A stretch of DNA of 5,963 nucleotides, taken from the NCBI GenBank assembly GCA_011375045.1, contig DRNB01000220.1, forward strand, positions 1 to 5,963, read 5' to 3'. Each line of letters begins with the position of its first letter. Positions within the stretch are counted from its first letter, which is position 1. Both the position numbers and the translations under genes were made by a program. Source of the DNA: Aquifex aeolicus. GTDB lineage: Bacteria; Aquificota; Aquificia; Aquificales; Aquificaceae. Below, piece by piece: positions 1-5,822 of this stretch. The notes under the pieces are model-generated. The model did not search any database and had not been told where the DNA came from. It worked only from the letters and a program-made list of their open reading frames with translations.

Positions 1-318
1 AAGGAGGAAAGAAAGGAGGTGGGTGCCCTGTCCGCGGTTGTTTCCGGAGGTCAGGTGAAGATCAGAGGGGGGACGAGGAAGATCGTTTACACTCCCCCCG
101 CTCCGGAGCTTATATCTCAGGAGTTTCCCAGTGCGGTAAGGGTCAGGATATGGGTTTCTCCGGAGGGACGGGTGGTTAAAGCTCTTCTCCTTCAGAGAAG
201 CGGAGATGTTAATATAGATAGTATCCTCCTGTCTTACGTAAGGGCTATAAAGTTCGAAAAGGTGGAGGATAGTGAGGTGCAGGTGGGGGAAATCACCTTC
301 AGCTTCCGAGGAGGTTAA
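1..318 (+). CDS. TonB-family energy transducer, C-terminal part (5' truncated by window edge)
   Basis: The frame is open from base 1 to the TAA at 316-318, giving 105 visible residues. After a charged start (KEERKE) and a short linker, about residues 46-104 match the TonB C-terminal fold: a beta strand (VRVRIWV), the SPEGRVV turn, a strand ending in the RSGD motif (family consensus SSGNPxLD), the helix NIDSILLSYVRAIKF and a last strand (VGEITFSF). TonB proteins are anchored in the inner membrane by an N-terminal helix and pass proton-motive energy to outer-membrane receptors; the anchor and proline-rich linker would lie upstream of the window. A GTG at 19 has purine-rich, Shine-Dalgarno-like sequence before it (1-7 and 15-19). 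A start there would give a 99-residue protein with no membrane anchor, so I prefer truncation. The next gene starts 3 nt after the stop. The family call is good; the receptor served is unknown. Confidence 0.8.
   Translation, partial: KEERKEVGALSAVVSGGQVKIRGGTRKIVYTPPAPELISQEFPSAVRVRIWVSPEGRVVKALLLQRSGDVNIDSILLSYVRAIKFEKVEDSEVQVGEITFSFRGG
310..314 (+). promoter_or_regulatory. Ribosome binding site for the ADH synthase-like gene
   Basis: GGAGG lies 7 nt before the ATG at 322 and sits inside the last codons (Arg-Gly-Gly) of the TonB-family gene. It supports the ATG at 322 as the start and suggests co-expression of the two genes. Confidence 0.7.
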
Positions 319-321
319 AGG

Positions 322-1122
322 ATGGGTATCGGTAAGGCGGTTCGACTCGAGCGGATAATGAACAGGACAACGAGGAGGACCATAGTGGTCCCCATGGACC
401 ACGGCGTAAGCTCAGGACCTATAGAAGGTATAGTGGATATAAAGTGGGCGATCGATGAGGTGGCTGAAGGGGGAGCAAACGCCGTAGTGCTCCACAAAGG
501 TATGGTGAGGGCGGGACACAGGGGAGGAGGCAGGGATATAGGACTCATCGTTCACCTTTCCGCCTCAACGGATCTGTCCCCCTCCAGGAACGACAAGGTG
601 CTCGTCTGCTCGGTGGAGGAAGCCATAAGGCTGGGAGCGGACGCAGTTTCCATTCACGTTAACATCGGAGCGGATATGGAGCGGGATATGCTCAGGGACT
701 TCGGCGTTGTCTCGCGAGCCTGTGAGGAGTGGCAGATGCCCCTGCTTGCGATGGTTTACGGGAGGGGTCCCAAGATAGAGAATCAGTACGATCCCAAGGT
801 GGTTGCCCACTGCGCGCGGATAGGAGCCGAACTGGGAGCCGACGTGGTAAAGGTTCCCTACACGGGCGATCCGGAGAGCTTCGGCAGGGTTGTGGAGGGC
901 GCTCCGATACCTGTTGTGATAGCGGGCGGTCCCAAGATGAAGTCCGAGAGGGACGTTCTGGAAATGGTTTACGGAGCCATAAGGGCTGGAGCCTCGGGGC
1001 TATCTATAGGAAGAAACATATTTCAGGCGAAAAAACCCTCCATCATGGTTAGAGCCATGGCAAAGATAGTCCACGAGGGGGGGGACGTAGAGTCAGCGCT
1101 TGCGATTCTCAGGGAAAACTGA
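322..1122 (+). CDS. 2-amino-3,7-dideoxy-D-threo-hept-6-ulosonate (ADH) synthase, class I aldolase family
   Basis: A 266-residue cytoplasmic TIM-barrel protein of the DhnA/class I aldolase family. Recalled similarity to Methanocaldococcus jannaschii MJ0400 is strong along the whole length: VRLERI, VPMDHG, EGGANAV, LHKG, GHRG, GADAVSIHVN, GAELGAD, AGGPK and GRNIFQ. Active-site candidates are Asp26 (VPMDHG), Tyr146 (MVYGRG) and the Schiff-base lysine Lys177 (VVKVPYTGD). All three fit the MJ0400 residues Asp33, Tyr153 and Lys184 with a constant offset of 7. AGGPK (201-205) and GRNIFQ (230-235) form the usual phosphate-binding loops. In archaea the enzyme condenses a 6-deoxy-5-ketofructose phosphate with aspartate semialdehyde, the first step of an alternative route to 3-dehydroquinate and aromatic amino acids. 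Fructose-bisphosphate aldolase is the main alternative; the overall motif pattern favours ADH synthase. The partner 3-dehydroquinate synthase II is not in the window. Start: ATG with GGAGG 7 nt upstream. Confidence 0.82.
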   Translation: MGIGKAVRLERIMNRTTRRTIVVPMDHGVSSGPIEGIVDIKWAIDEVAEGGANAVVLHKGMVRAGHRGGGRDIGLIVHLSASTDLSPSRNDKVLVCSVEEAIRLGADAVSIHVNIGADMERDMLRDFGVVSRACEEWQMPLLAMVYGRGPKIENQYDPKVVAHCARIGAELGADVVKVPYTGDPESFGRVVEGAPIPVVIAGGPKMKSERDVLEMVYGAIRAGASGLSIGRNIFQAKKPSIMVRAMAKIVHEGGDVESALAILREN

Positions 1123-1141
1123 TTCAGGAACACGAAATTCG

Positions 1142-1148
1142 AAGGAGG
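1142..1148 (+). promoter_or_regulatory. Strong ribosome binding site for fabI
   Basis: AAGGAGG, followed by T, is a near-perfect Shine-Dalgarno sequence 7 nt before the ATG at 1156. It lies in the 33-nt gap after the ADH synthase-like gene. No convincing promoter or terminator is visible in that gap. Confidence 0.75.
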
Positions 1149-1155
1149 TTAGCGG

Positions 1156-1968
1156 ATGGGACTTCTTGAGGGGAAGAAGGCGCTCATAACGGGCGTCGCG
1201 AACGAAAGGAGCATAGCCTACGGTATAGCCAAAGCCTTTTACAGGGAAGGCGCCCAGCTCGCCTTTACCTATCCAAACGACAAGCTGAGGAAGCGTGTGG
1301 AGGAGATCGCTCAGGAGCTTGGCAGCGATCTCGTGATCAGATGCGACGTGTCCTACGATGAGGACATACACGCTCTGGCTGAGGTTCTCAGGAGAAACTG
1401 GGAGGGTCTCGATATACTGGTCCACTCGATAGCTTTCGCCCCGAAGGAGGAGTTCAAAGGGGGCGTTATAGACACCACGAGGGAAGGCTTCAAGGTAGCC
1501 CTCGATATATCCGTTTACTCCCTCATAGCCATGACCAGAAGCCTCCTTCCCCTGATGGAGGGCAGGAAGGGGAGCATCCTTACCCTTTCTTACTACGGAG
1601 CGGAGAAGGTGGTTCCCCACTACAACGTGATGGGCATCGCCAAGGCGGCGCTCGAGTGCACGGTCAGGTACCTCGCCTACGATATTGCCAAGCAGGGACA
1701 CAGGATAAACGCCATATCCGCCGGTCCCGTAAAGACCCTCGCCGCATACAGCATTACGGGTTTTCATCTTCTGATGGAGCACACGGTAAAGGTCAATCCC
1801 TTCAGGAGAGCCATAACCATAGAGGAGGTCGGCGATGCCGCGGTGTTCCTCTGTAGCGACTGGGCAAGGGCTATTACGGGAGAGGTTGTCCACGTGGATA
1901 ACGGCTACCACATCATGGGCGTGATGGGAAGCGAGGAGGAAGCCCGGGGAGAGGACGACCGCCGGTGA
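1156..1968 (+). CDS. fabI: Enoyl-[acyl-carrier-protein] reductase (NADH), FabI
   Basis: A 270-residue short-chain dehydrogenase/reductase of the FabI type, cytoplasmic, which reduces trans-2-enoyl-ACP in the last step of each fatty acid elongation cycle. The N-terminus has the FabI-specific nucleotide loop (ITGVANERSIAYGIA, 11-25) and CDV at 63-65 for adenine contact. SIAFAP lies at 91-96. The catalytic motif Tyr-x6-Lys is Tyr156 (YNVMGIAK) to Lys163, with the second conserved tyrosine at 146 in LSYYGAE; the numbering matches E. coli FabI exactly. NAISAGPVKTLAA (185-197) and FLCSDWARAITGEVVHVDNG (231-250) are further FabI signatures. Ala93 stands where E. coli has Gly93; alanine is natural in other FabI enzymes, so it is not a defect. 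The C-terminus adds a charged tail (about 258-270), and its purine-rich coding sequence also carries the likely ribosome binding site of the next gene. The stop overlaps that gene's GTG by 4 nt. Confidence 0.95.
   Translation: MGLLEGKKALITGVANERSIAYGIAKAFYREGAQLAFTYPNDKLRKRVEEIAQELGSDLVIRCDVSYDEDIHALAEVLRRNWEGLDILVHSIAFAPKEEFKGGVIDTTREGFKVALDISVYSLIAMTRSLLPLMEGRKGSILTLSYYGAEKVVPHYNVMGIAKAALECTVRYLAYDIAKQGHRINAISAGPVKTLAAYSITGFHLLMEHTVKVNPFRRAITIEEVGDAAVFLCSDWARAITGEVVHVDNGYHIMGVMGSEEEARGEDDRR
1946..1954 (+). promoter_or_regulatory. Ribosome binding site supporting the GTG start at 1965
   Basis: GGGGAGAGG lies 10 nt before the GTG at 1965, inside the last codons of fabI. Together with the GTGA stop-start overlap it supports this unusual start codon and translational coupling to fabI. 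Confidence 0.5.
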
Positions 1969-3560
1969 AGCCCACCAACGTTCCCCTTACTGTCCGGAAT
2001 TTCGACAGGGTAAAATGCGGGATCTGCTTCGGCTGCGGGTGCGCCTGCGGCTACATAGCCTATCTGAAGGGCGGGGATCTGGTGGACGTTTACGGACACC
2101 CTCACCACCCCAACAACGTCGGTAGCCTCTGCAGCAGGGGGATAACCCTCCTTCAGAGAGCTCCCTTCAGCCCCCTCCGGCTCCGGCACCCTCTCCTGCG
2201 GGAGGGGGACAGCTGGAGGAGTGTGGGACGGGCGGAGGTTCTCGACTGGATGGAGAAAAACCTCCGGGGAAGGATCGCCGTGTTCCTGGGGAGACATACG
2301 GACCTGAAGGATTATCTGGCAGCCCGTACGCTGACGAAGCACGTTTACGGGGACGCCCTCTACCTTCCCTTTGCCAGCTCCACCCTGAAGCCCCGGCTCT
2401 GGTCCTCCAAGAGGGTTATCCTTCTCCTCGAGTGTGAACCTGTTTTCTCGGAACCCATGACAGCCCGGTGGCTGGTGGACGCCTTCGAGCGCTCCGCCTA
2501 CATAGTGGCGGTTTCCTCCCGCTTCACCACAGCCTCCGCCAAGGCAACCGCCCGCCTCCTTCTGAAACCGCCCGCCGCGGTGAGGTTCTTCGAGGAGCTT
2601 GCGGAGGCTCTCGAGGGAAGGAGCCAGGCTCTGGAAGAGGAAGCGGTCAGGCTCGTAGAAGCCTTTACCTCCATCAGCGACAGCTCTCTTATACTTGTGG
2701 GTGAAACCCTCCTCAGATCCCCCTGGCGGGACAACGTTATCTCCGCGCTGAGGCGGATAAGGCGCAGAGTCAGGATCGACTACGCGGTGGTGGGGGACGT
2801 GTCCCTCTTCGAACTCAGGGAGCTTCCCGACTTCCTCAGAGATTTAGAGAGCTACGACGCCTTTGTTCTGTTCGGTAACCCGGCGGTGCACATGTCCCAT
2901 GAGGAGCTTCGCCTCCTGAGGGAAAGGAAGGTGCTTCACCTTACCCACTTTCCCAACCTGACCTCCCACTGGGCGGATCTTCTGGTTCCCGTACCCTTCT
3001 TTCACGAAAGGGAGTTTACCGGATACAGAACATCCTTCGGGTCGCTCTACACGTCCCCAAGGGTGCTGGACCCTCCGGAGGGGGTGTGCGATCCAGCCGA
3101 TCTTCTGCTCGCCTTTACAGGGGGAAGTATCGATCCCGCCGGAGTGCTTCCGGACCGGGAGGTGGATCCGGAGGAGGGGGCTATCCTGCCCGCACCCTTT
3201 ATCGAGGACTGGGACGGAGAGATCGAACCCGCACCTCTGGAGGAAGAGGGGGTGTTTCTGGTGTGCGACAGCACCCTCACCGATGAGACGGGACACTGGA
3301 GTCTGTGGACCCACGAGCTCGAACCGGAGCAGATCGCCCTGCTCAACGGGAGAACAGCGGAGCTTCTGGGCGTTAAGGACAGCGTGGAGTTTTCAGGCGT
3401 GAGTCTGAAGCTTAAGCTGACCCCCAACGTGGCTGAGGATGTCCTCTTTGTTCCTCTGAGCTTTGAGGAAACCCAGCCCTTTGGAGGGGGGGTGAGACCC
3501 GGCAGCCTTCTGGGGGGAAGGGGTTACAGGGTAGCAAGGTTGCAGATCCCACGCAGGTAG
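1965..3560 (+). CDS. Short molybdopterin-oxidoreductase-fold protein with N-terminal 4Fe-4S site, metal-ligand region missing
   Basis: A 531-residue protein of the complex iron-sulfur molybdoenzyme (DMSO reductase) superfamily, but well below the usual 700-900 residues. The N-terminus carries a 4Fe-4S motif: Cys21-x2-Cys24-x3-Cys28-x27-Cys56, then the family pattern HPNNVGSLCSRG and RLRHPLLREGD (72-82). Arg58 stands where formate and nitrate reductases often have Lys. The middle is compressed: after VYGDALYLPF (128-136) the chain runs almost directly into the ECEPVFSEP region (156-164), so the stretch that normally holds the Mo/W-coordinating Cys, Sec or Ser is absent. Later parts fit the fold: VLFGNP (301-306), ADLLVPVPFFHEREFTGYRTSFGS (337-360, like ADVVLPxxxxxExxGT in the family), and a C-terminal pterin-binding-like domain (about 429-527). 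There is no signal peptide or twin-arginine motif, so it is probably cytoplasmic. It may be an electron-transfer or structural subunit, as with NuoG-type and QrcB-type proteins that keep the fold without metal catalysis. Substrate and partners are unknown. Confidence 0.75.
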   Translation: MKPTNVPLTVRNFDRVKCGICFGCGCACGYIAYLKGGDLVDVYGHPHHPNNVGSLCSRGITLLQRAPFSPLRLRHPLLREGDSWRSVGRAEVLDWMEKNLRGRIAVFLGRHTDLKDYLAARTLTKHVYGDALYLPFASSTLKPRLWSSKRVILLLECEPVFSEPMTARWLVDAFERSAYIVAVSSRFTTASAKATARLLLKPPAAVRFFEELAEALEGRSQALEEEAVRLVEAFTSISDSSLILVGETLLRSPWRDNVISALRRIRRRVRIDYAVVGDVSLFELRELPDFLRDLESYDAFVLFGNPAVHMSHEELRLLRERKVLHLTHFPNLTSHWADLLVPVPFFHEREFTGYRTSFGSLYTSPRVLDPPEGVCDPADLLLAFTGGSIDPAGVLPDREVDPEEGAILPAPFIEDWDGEIEPAPLEEEGVFLVCDSTLTDETGHWSLWTHELEPEQIALLNGRTAELLGVKDSVEFSGVSLKLKLTPNVAEDVLFVPLSFEETQPFGGGVRPGSLLGGRGYRVARLQIPRR

Positions 3561-3566
3561 TAAAAT
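3540..3566 (+). promoter_or_regulatory. Possible weak sigma70-type promoter for hpf-secF-pilD
   Basis: TAAAAT (3561-3566) differs from the -10 consensus at one base, and TTGCAG (3540-3545) is a poor -35 match with a short 15-nt spacer. This is the only AT-rich spot in the plus-strand gene run and precedes hpf, a gene often induced separately. Support is weak; read-through from upstream is equally possible. Confidence 0.22.
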
Positions 3567-3572
3567 AGTAAA
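3558..3572 (+). repeat. Short direct repeat TAGTAAA-A-TAGTAAA
   Basis: Two 7-nt copies, 8 nt apart, begin at the stop codon of the molybdopterin-fold gene. The first copy supplies tandem in-frame stops (TAG TAA). The function is unknown and the repeat may be chance. Confidence 0.5.
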
Positions 3573-3577
3573 TCCAC

Positions 3578-3582
3578 GGAGG
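3578..3582 (+). promoter_or_regulatory. Ribosome binding site for hpf
   Basis: GGAGG lies 8 nt before the ATG at 3591, within the 30-nt gap after the molybdopterin-fold gene, and fixes the hpf start. Confidence 0.7.
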
Positions 3583-3590
3583 TAAGGCGG

Positions 3591-4193
3591 ATGAATATAG
3601 AGTTCAGGGGCGTTGACGTTCAGATAACCGATGCCATGAAGAGCTTTATAGAGGCGAAGCTGAGGCGTTTTCACAGATATCTGAAGGAGGCGGGGGAGGA
3701 TCAGGTGGAGGTGATCGTTTCCATCTCCAGCGTCAGATCACGACACAAGGGTTACGCCGGAAACAGCCAGCCCACAGTTTACAGGGTGGATATGCACATG
3801 TACCTCAAGAACGTCCCCCACGGTTCCATCCACGCCTGGGAGGAGGACGCGGACGTCTTTACAGCTCTGGATCAGGTTCTCGATGAGATAGAGCGTCAGC
3901 TTATCAAGTTGAAGCAGAGGAGGCTCGAAAGGCGCAGGGAATCTGCAAAGATAAAGGAACAGCTTCACACGCCGGAAACCCTGCCGCCGGAGGAGAGGGA
4001 GAGACCCCTCATAGTTGAGGAGGAGCTTGCCCTCGAAAAACCCATGAGCGTGGAGGACGCCAGGTTCGAACTCGAGGCAACGGGAGCCTTCTTCATTCCC
4101 TTCGTGGATATTGAGACAGGCTACCTCAGAATCCTTTACAGAAAGAAGGGGGGTAACTTCGGTCTTATAAATACGGGGTGCAAACTTATCTGA
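3591..4193 (+). CDS. hpf: Ribosome hibernation promoting factor, long form
   Basis: A 200-residue cytoplasmic protein with the two-domain layout of long HPF. Residues 1-110 form the S30AE (ribosome-associated inhibitor) domain: MNIEFRGVDVQITDAMKSFI, then VEVIVSIS and VYRVDMHMYL strands, then AWEEDADVFTALDQVLDEIERQL, matching the usual EDMYAAIDxxxDKLERQL helix. A basic, charged linker (106-150) includes a run rich in Lys, Arg and Glu. Residues 151-195 are the dimerisation domain: PMSVEDARFELEATGAFFIPF, then ETGYLRILYRKKGGNFGLI, close to the family pattern PMSxEEAxxxMxxxGHxFFxF...VVYRRxDGxYGLI. In this family the N-terminal domain occupies the decoding centre of the 30S subunit and the C-terminal domain joins two 70S ribosomes into inactive 100S dimers in stationary or stressed cells. 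The length is typical. It is followed after 1 nt by secF. Confidence 0.95.
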   Translation: MNIEFRGVDVQITDAMKSFIEAKLRRFHRYLKEAGEDQVEVIVSISSVRSRHKGYAGNSQPTVYRVDMHMYLKNVPHGSIHAWEEDADVFTALDQVLDEIERQLIKLKQRRLERRRESAKIKEQLHTPETLPPEERERPLIVEEELALEKPMSVEDARFELEATGAFFIPFVDIETGYLRILYRKKGGNFGLINTGCKLI

Positions 4194-4194
4194 G

Positions 4195-5070
4195 ATGGAT
4201 ATAAGGTTCAGATTTCTCCGTTACCGGTTTGCCACCTACGTTGCTTCCATTCTGCTTGTTATGGGGAGCGTGGCGCTTCTCTTTACGAGGGGTCTGAACC
4301 TCGGGCTGGACTTTACCGGCGGAAGTGTGGTGGAGGTCCGCTTCGAAAAGACCCCACCCATAAGTGAGCTGAGAAAAGCCCTGAAGGCGGAGGGGCTGGA
4401 ATCCTTTCTGGTGCAGGAGACCAGGGACGGGACCTTCATTGTGAAGATCAGGAGGGGAGAGAGGGTCTCCGCGGTGAGGAACGCCCTCAAGAGCTTCGGA
4501 GCCTACGAGCTGATAAGGGAAGAGCGCATAGGAGGAGTTATCAGCGAGGAGCTGAGGAGGAAAGCCATCCTTGCCATTCTCACCGCCCTCGGCGGTATTC
4601 TCCTCTATCTGGCTGTGCGGTTTAAACCTGTCTGGGGTGTGGGAGCGCTGCTCGCCCTGATTCACGACGTTCTGATAGTGGTGGGGGCTTACTCCCTCAC
4701 CTACAGGGAGGTGAACCTCGAGGTCGTCTCCGCCCTTCTGATCGTTGCGGGCTACTCCGTTGCGGATACGGTGGTGATCTTCGACAGGATAAGGGAAAAC
4801 CTCAGGGTGAGGAAAAACCTGCCCTTCGAAGATGTGATGGATCTGTCCATAAACCAGACCCTCTCCAGAACCGTGATGACCTCCCTGACTACCTTTGCCA
4901 CAGCCCTCACGCTTTTCGTCCTTGGGGGTTACGCTCTGTCCAACATAATGTTCGCCTTCGTGGTGGGCGTGGTTGTGGGGACCTTTTCCTCCGTGTTTGT
5001 CGCTTCCTCCTTCGTTCTCGATATGAGCAGGTTCGTCCGCAGAGAGGAGGTTCAGGAAGAGACCACCTGA
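4195..5070 (+). CDS. secF: Protein translocase subunit SecF
   Basis: A 291-residue inner-membrane protein of the SecD/SecF (RND-related) family, which uses proton flow to pull secreted proteins out of the SecYEG channel. Predicted membrane helices lie near 11-30, 123-141, 146-167, 174-195, 229-246 and 249-276, with a periplasmic P4-type domain (about 45-115) between the first two. Signatures: GLDFTGG (37-43), RIGGVISEELRRKAILAI (111-128), GYSVADTVVIFDRIRENLR (186-204), NQTLSRTVMTSLTT (220-233) and the last-helix pattern VVGTFSS. Asp191 and Arg225 are 34 residues apart, as are the proton-pathway Asp and Arg of characterised SecF proteins. Ala190 replaces the usual Asn of GYSxNDT. No secD lies upstream; the neighbour is hpf, 1 nt away. 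The Shine-Dalgarno is weak (GGGG at 4175-4178), so translation is probably coupled to hpf. The length is normal for SecF. Confidence 0.95.
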   Translation: MDIRFRFLRYRFATYVASILLVMGSVALLFTRGLNLGLDFTGGSVVEVRFEKTPPISELRKALKAEGLESFLVQETRDGTFIVKIRRGERVSAVRNALKSFGAYELIREERIGGVISEELRRKAILAILTALGGILLYLAVRFKPVWGVGALLALIHDVLIVVGAYSLTYREVNLEVVSALLIVAGYSVADTVVIFDRIRENLRVRKNLPFEDVMDLSINQTLSRTVMTSLTTFATALTLFVLGGYALSNIMFAFVVGVVVGTFSSVFVASSFVLDMSRFVRREEVQEETT

Positions 5071-5822
5071 TGGATTACCTTGTCGTTTTCCTGTTAGGGC
5101 TGGTGCTGGGGAGCTTTTACAACGTTCTCATATACAGACTCCCCCGGAACGTGTCCCTCCTGTTCCCCTCCTCCCGGTGCCCCCGCTGCGGTAAGGGGAT
5201 AAGGTGGTACGATAACGTTCCCCTGCTCTCCTACCTTCTGCTCAGGGGCAGGTGCCGGCACTGCGGGGGGAGGATCTCCCTTCAGTATCCCCTTGTGGAG
5301 CTCGCTTCCGGACTGCTCGCCCTCTACTCCTACCACAGCTGGGGAGCCGGAGCGGACGGACTCGTCCTGTACCTGTTCTTCTCGTCCCTTCTGGTGCTCT
5401 CCCTCATAGATCTGCGCTTTTTTATAATCCCCGATGTAATCACCCTGCCGGGGCTGGTCGCCGGTCTGGTCGCCTCCTTTTTCAGGGAGGGGATAACCCC
5501 TCCTCAGAGCTTCCTCGGAGCCGGTGCGGGTTTTCTGATACCCCTGCTCATATACCTCTACTACGTGAAGTTCAGGAAGATGGAGGGTCTCGGCTTCGGC
5601 GACGTGAAGCTACTCGCCTTCATCGGCTCGGTTACGGGTCTCTACGGTGTTTTTACCTCCCTCTTTCTGGGCAGTCTTCTGGGGCTTCTGTTCGCTCTGC
5701 CTTCTATTCTGCGCAGCAGGAACGTTCAGTTTGTCATACCCTTTGGTCCCTTTCTGTCCTTAGGCTGTTTCTTAGGGGTGGTGTTCAGAGACAGGATACT
5801 GTCCCTCCTCGGATTTGCTTAG
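5070..5822 (+). CDS. pilD: Type IV prepilin peptidase / N-methyltransferase
   Basis: A 250-residue polytopic inner-membrane aspartic protease (peptidase family A24) that cleaves the leader of type IV pilins or type II secretion pseudopilins, and in full-length forms methylates the new N-terminus. Order of parts: first membrane helix with GSFYNVLIYRLP (14-25); a cytoplasmic zinc site with Cys37-x2-Cys40 and Cys62-x2-Cys65 flanking WYDNVPLLSYLLLRGRC; PLVELASG (74-81); then about six further helices. Catalytic aspartates are Asp114 (SLIDLRFFIIPD) and Asp178 (GFGDVKLLA, the GxGDxK motif). The four cysteines indicate the complete bifunctional form. The start ATG overlaps the secF stop by one base (TGATG), so the two are likely co-translated. 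The last 51 nt overlap kdsB tail to tail on the other strand. No pilin or secretion genes are in view, so whether it serves pili or type II secretion is open. Confidence 0.95.
   Translation: MDYLVVFLLGLVLGSFYNVLIYRLPRNVSLLFPSSRCPRCGKGIRWYDNVPLLSYLLLRGRCRHCGGRISLQYPLVELASGLLALYSYHSWGAGADGLVLYLFFSSLLVLSLIDLRFFIIPDVITLPGLVAGLVASFFREGITPPQSFLGAGAGFLIPLLIYLYYVKFRKMEGLGFGDVKLLAFIGSVTGLYGVFTSLFLGSLLGLLFALPSILRSRNVQFVIPFGPFLSLGCFLGVVFRDRILSLLGFA

Noticed and set aside
1438..1450. Ala93 in FabI at the position of E. coli Gly93, where substitutions give triclosan or diazaborine resistance
   Set aside because: Alanine at this position is natural in other FabI enzymes, so it cannot be read as an acquired resistance change.
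1885..1902. Near-perfect 18-nt palindrome GTTGTCCACGTGGATAAC, with a DnaA-box-like half on the minus strand
   Set aside because: It encodes the conserved FabI residues VVHVDN, is a single site within coding DNA and has no origin-like context, so it is best explained by protein constraint.
1093..1911. Open antisense frame of 272 codons opposite fabI
   Set aside because: The translation shows no recognisable domain and lies fully opposite a confident FabI gene. Strong codon bias at fairly high GC commonly leaves such antisense frames open.
2844..3427. Open antisense frames opposite the molybdopterin-fold gene
   Set aside because: They overlap each other in different frames, are low in complexity (Ser, Pro, Arg rich) and show no family motif. 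They are shadows of the plus-strand gene.
3506..3520. CCTTC / GAAGG stem near the end of the molybdopterin-fold gene as a terminator
   Set aside because: The stem is only 5 bp, lies inside coding sequence and has no T-tract after it.
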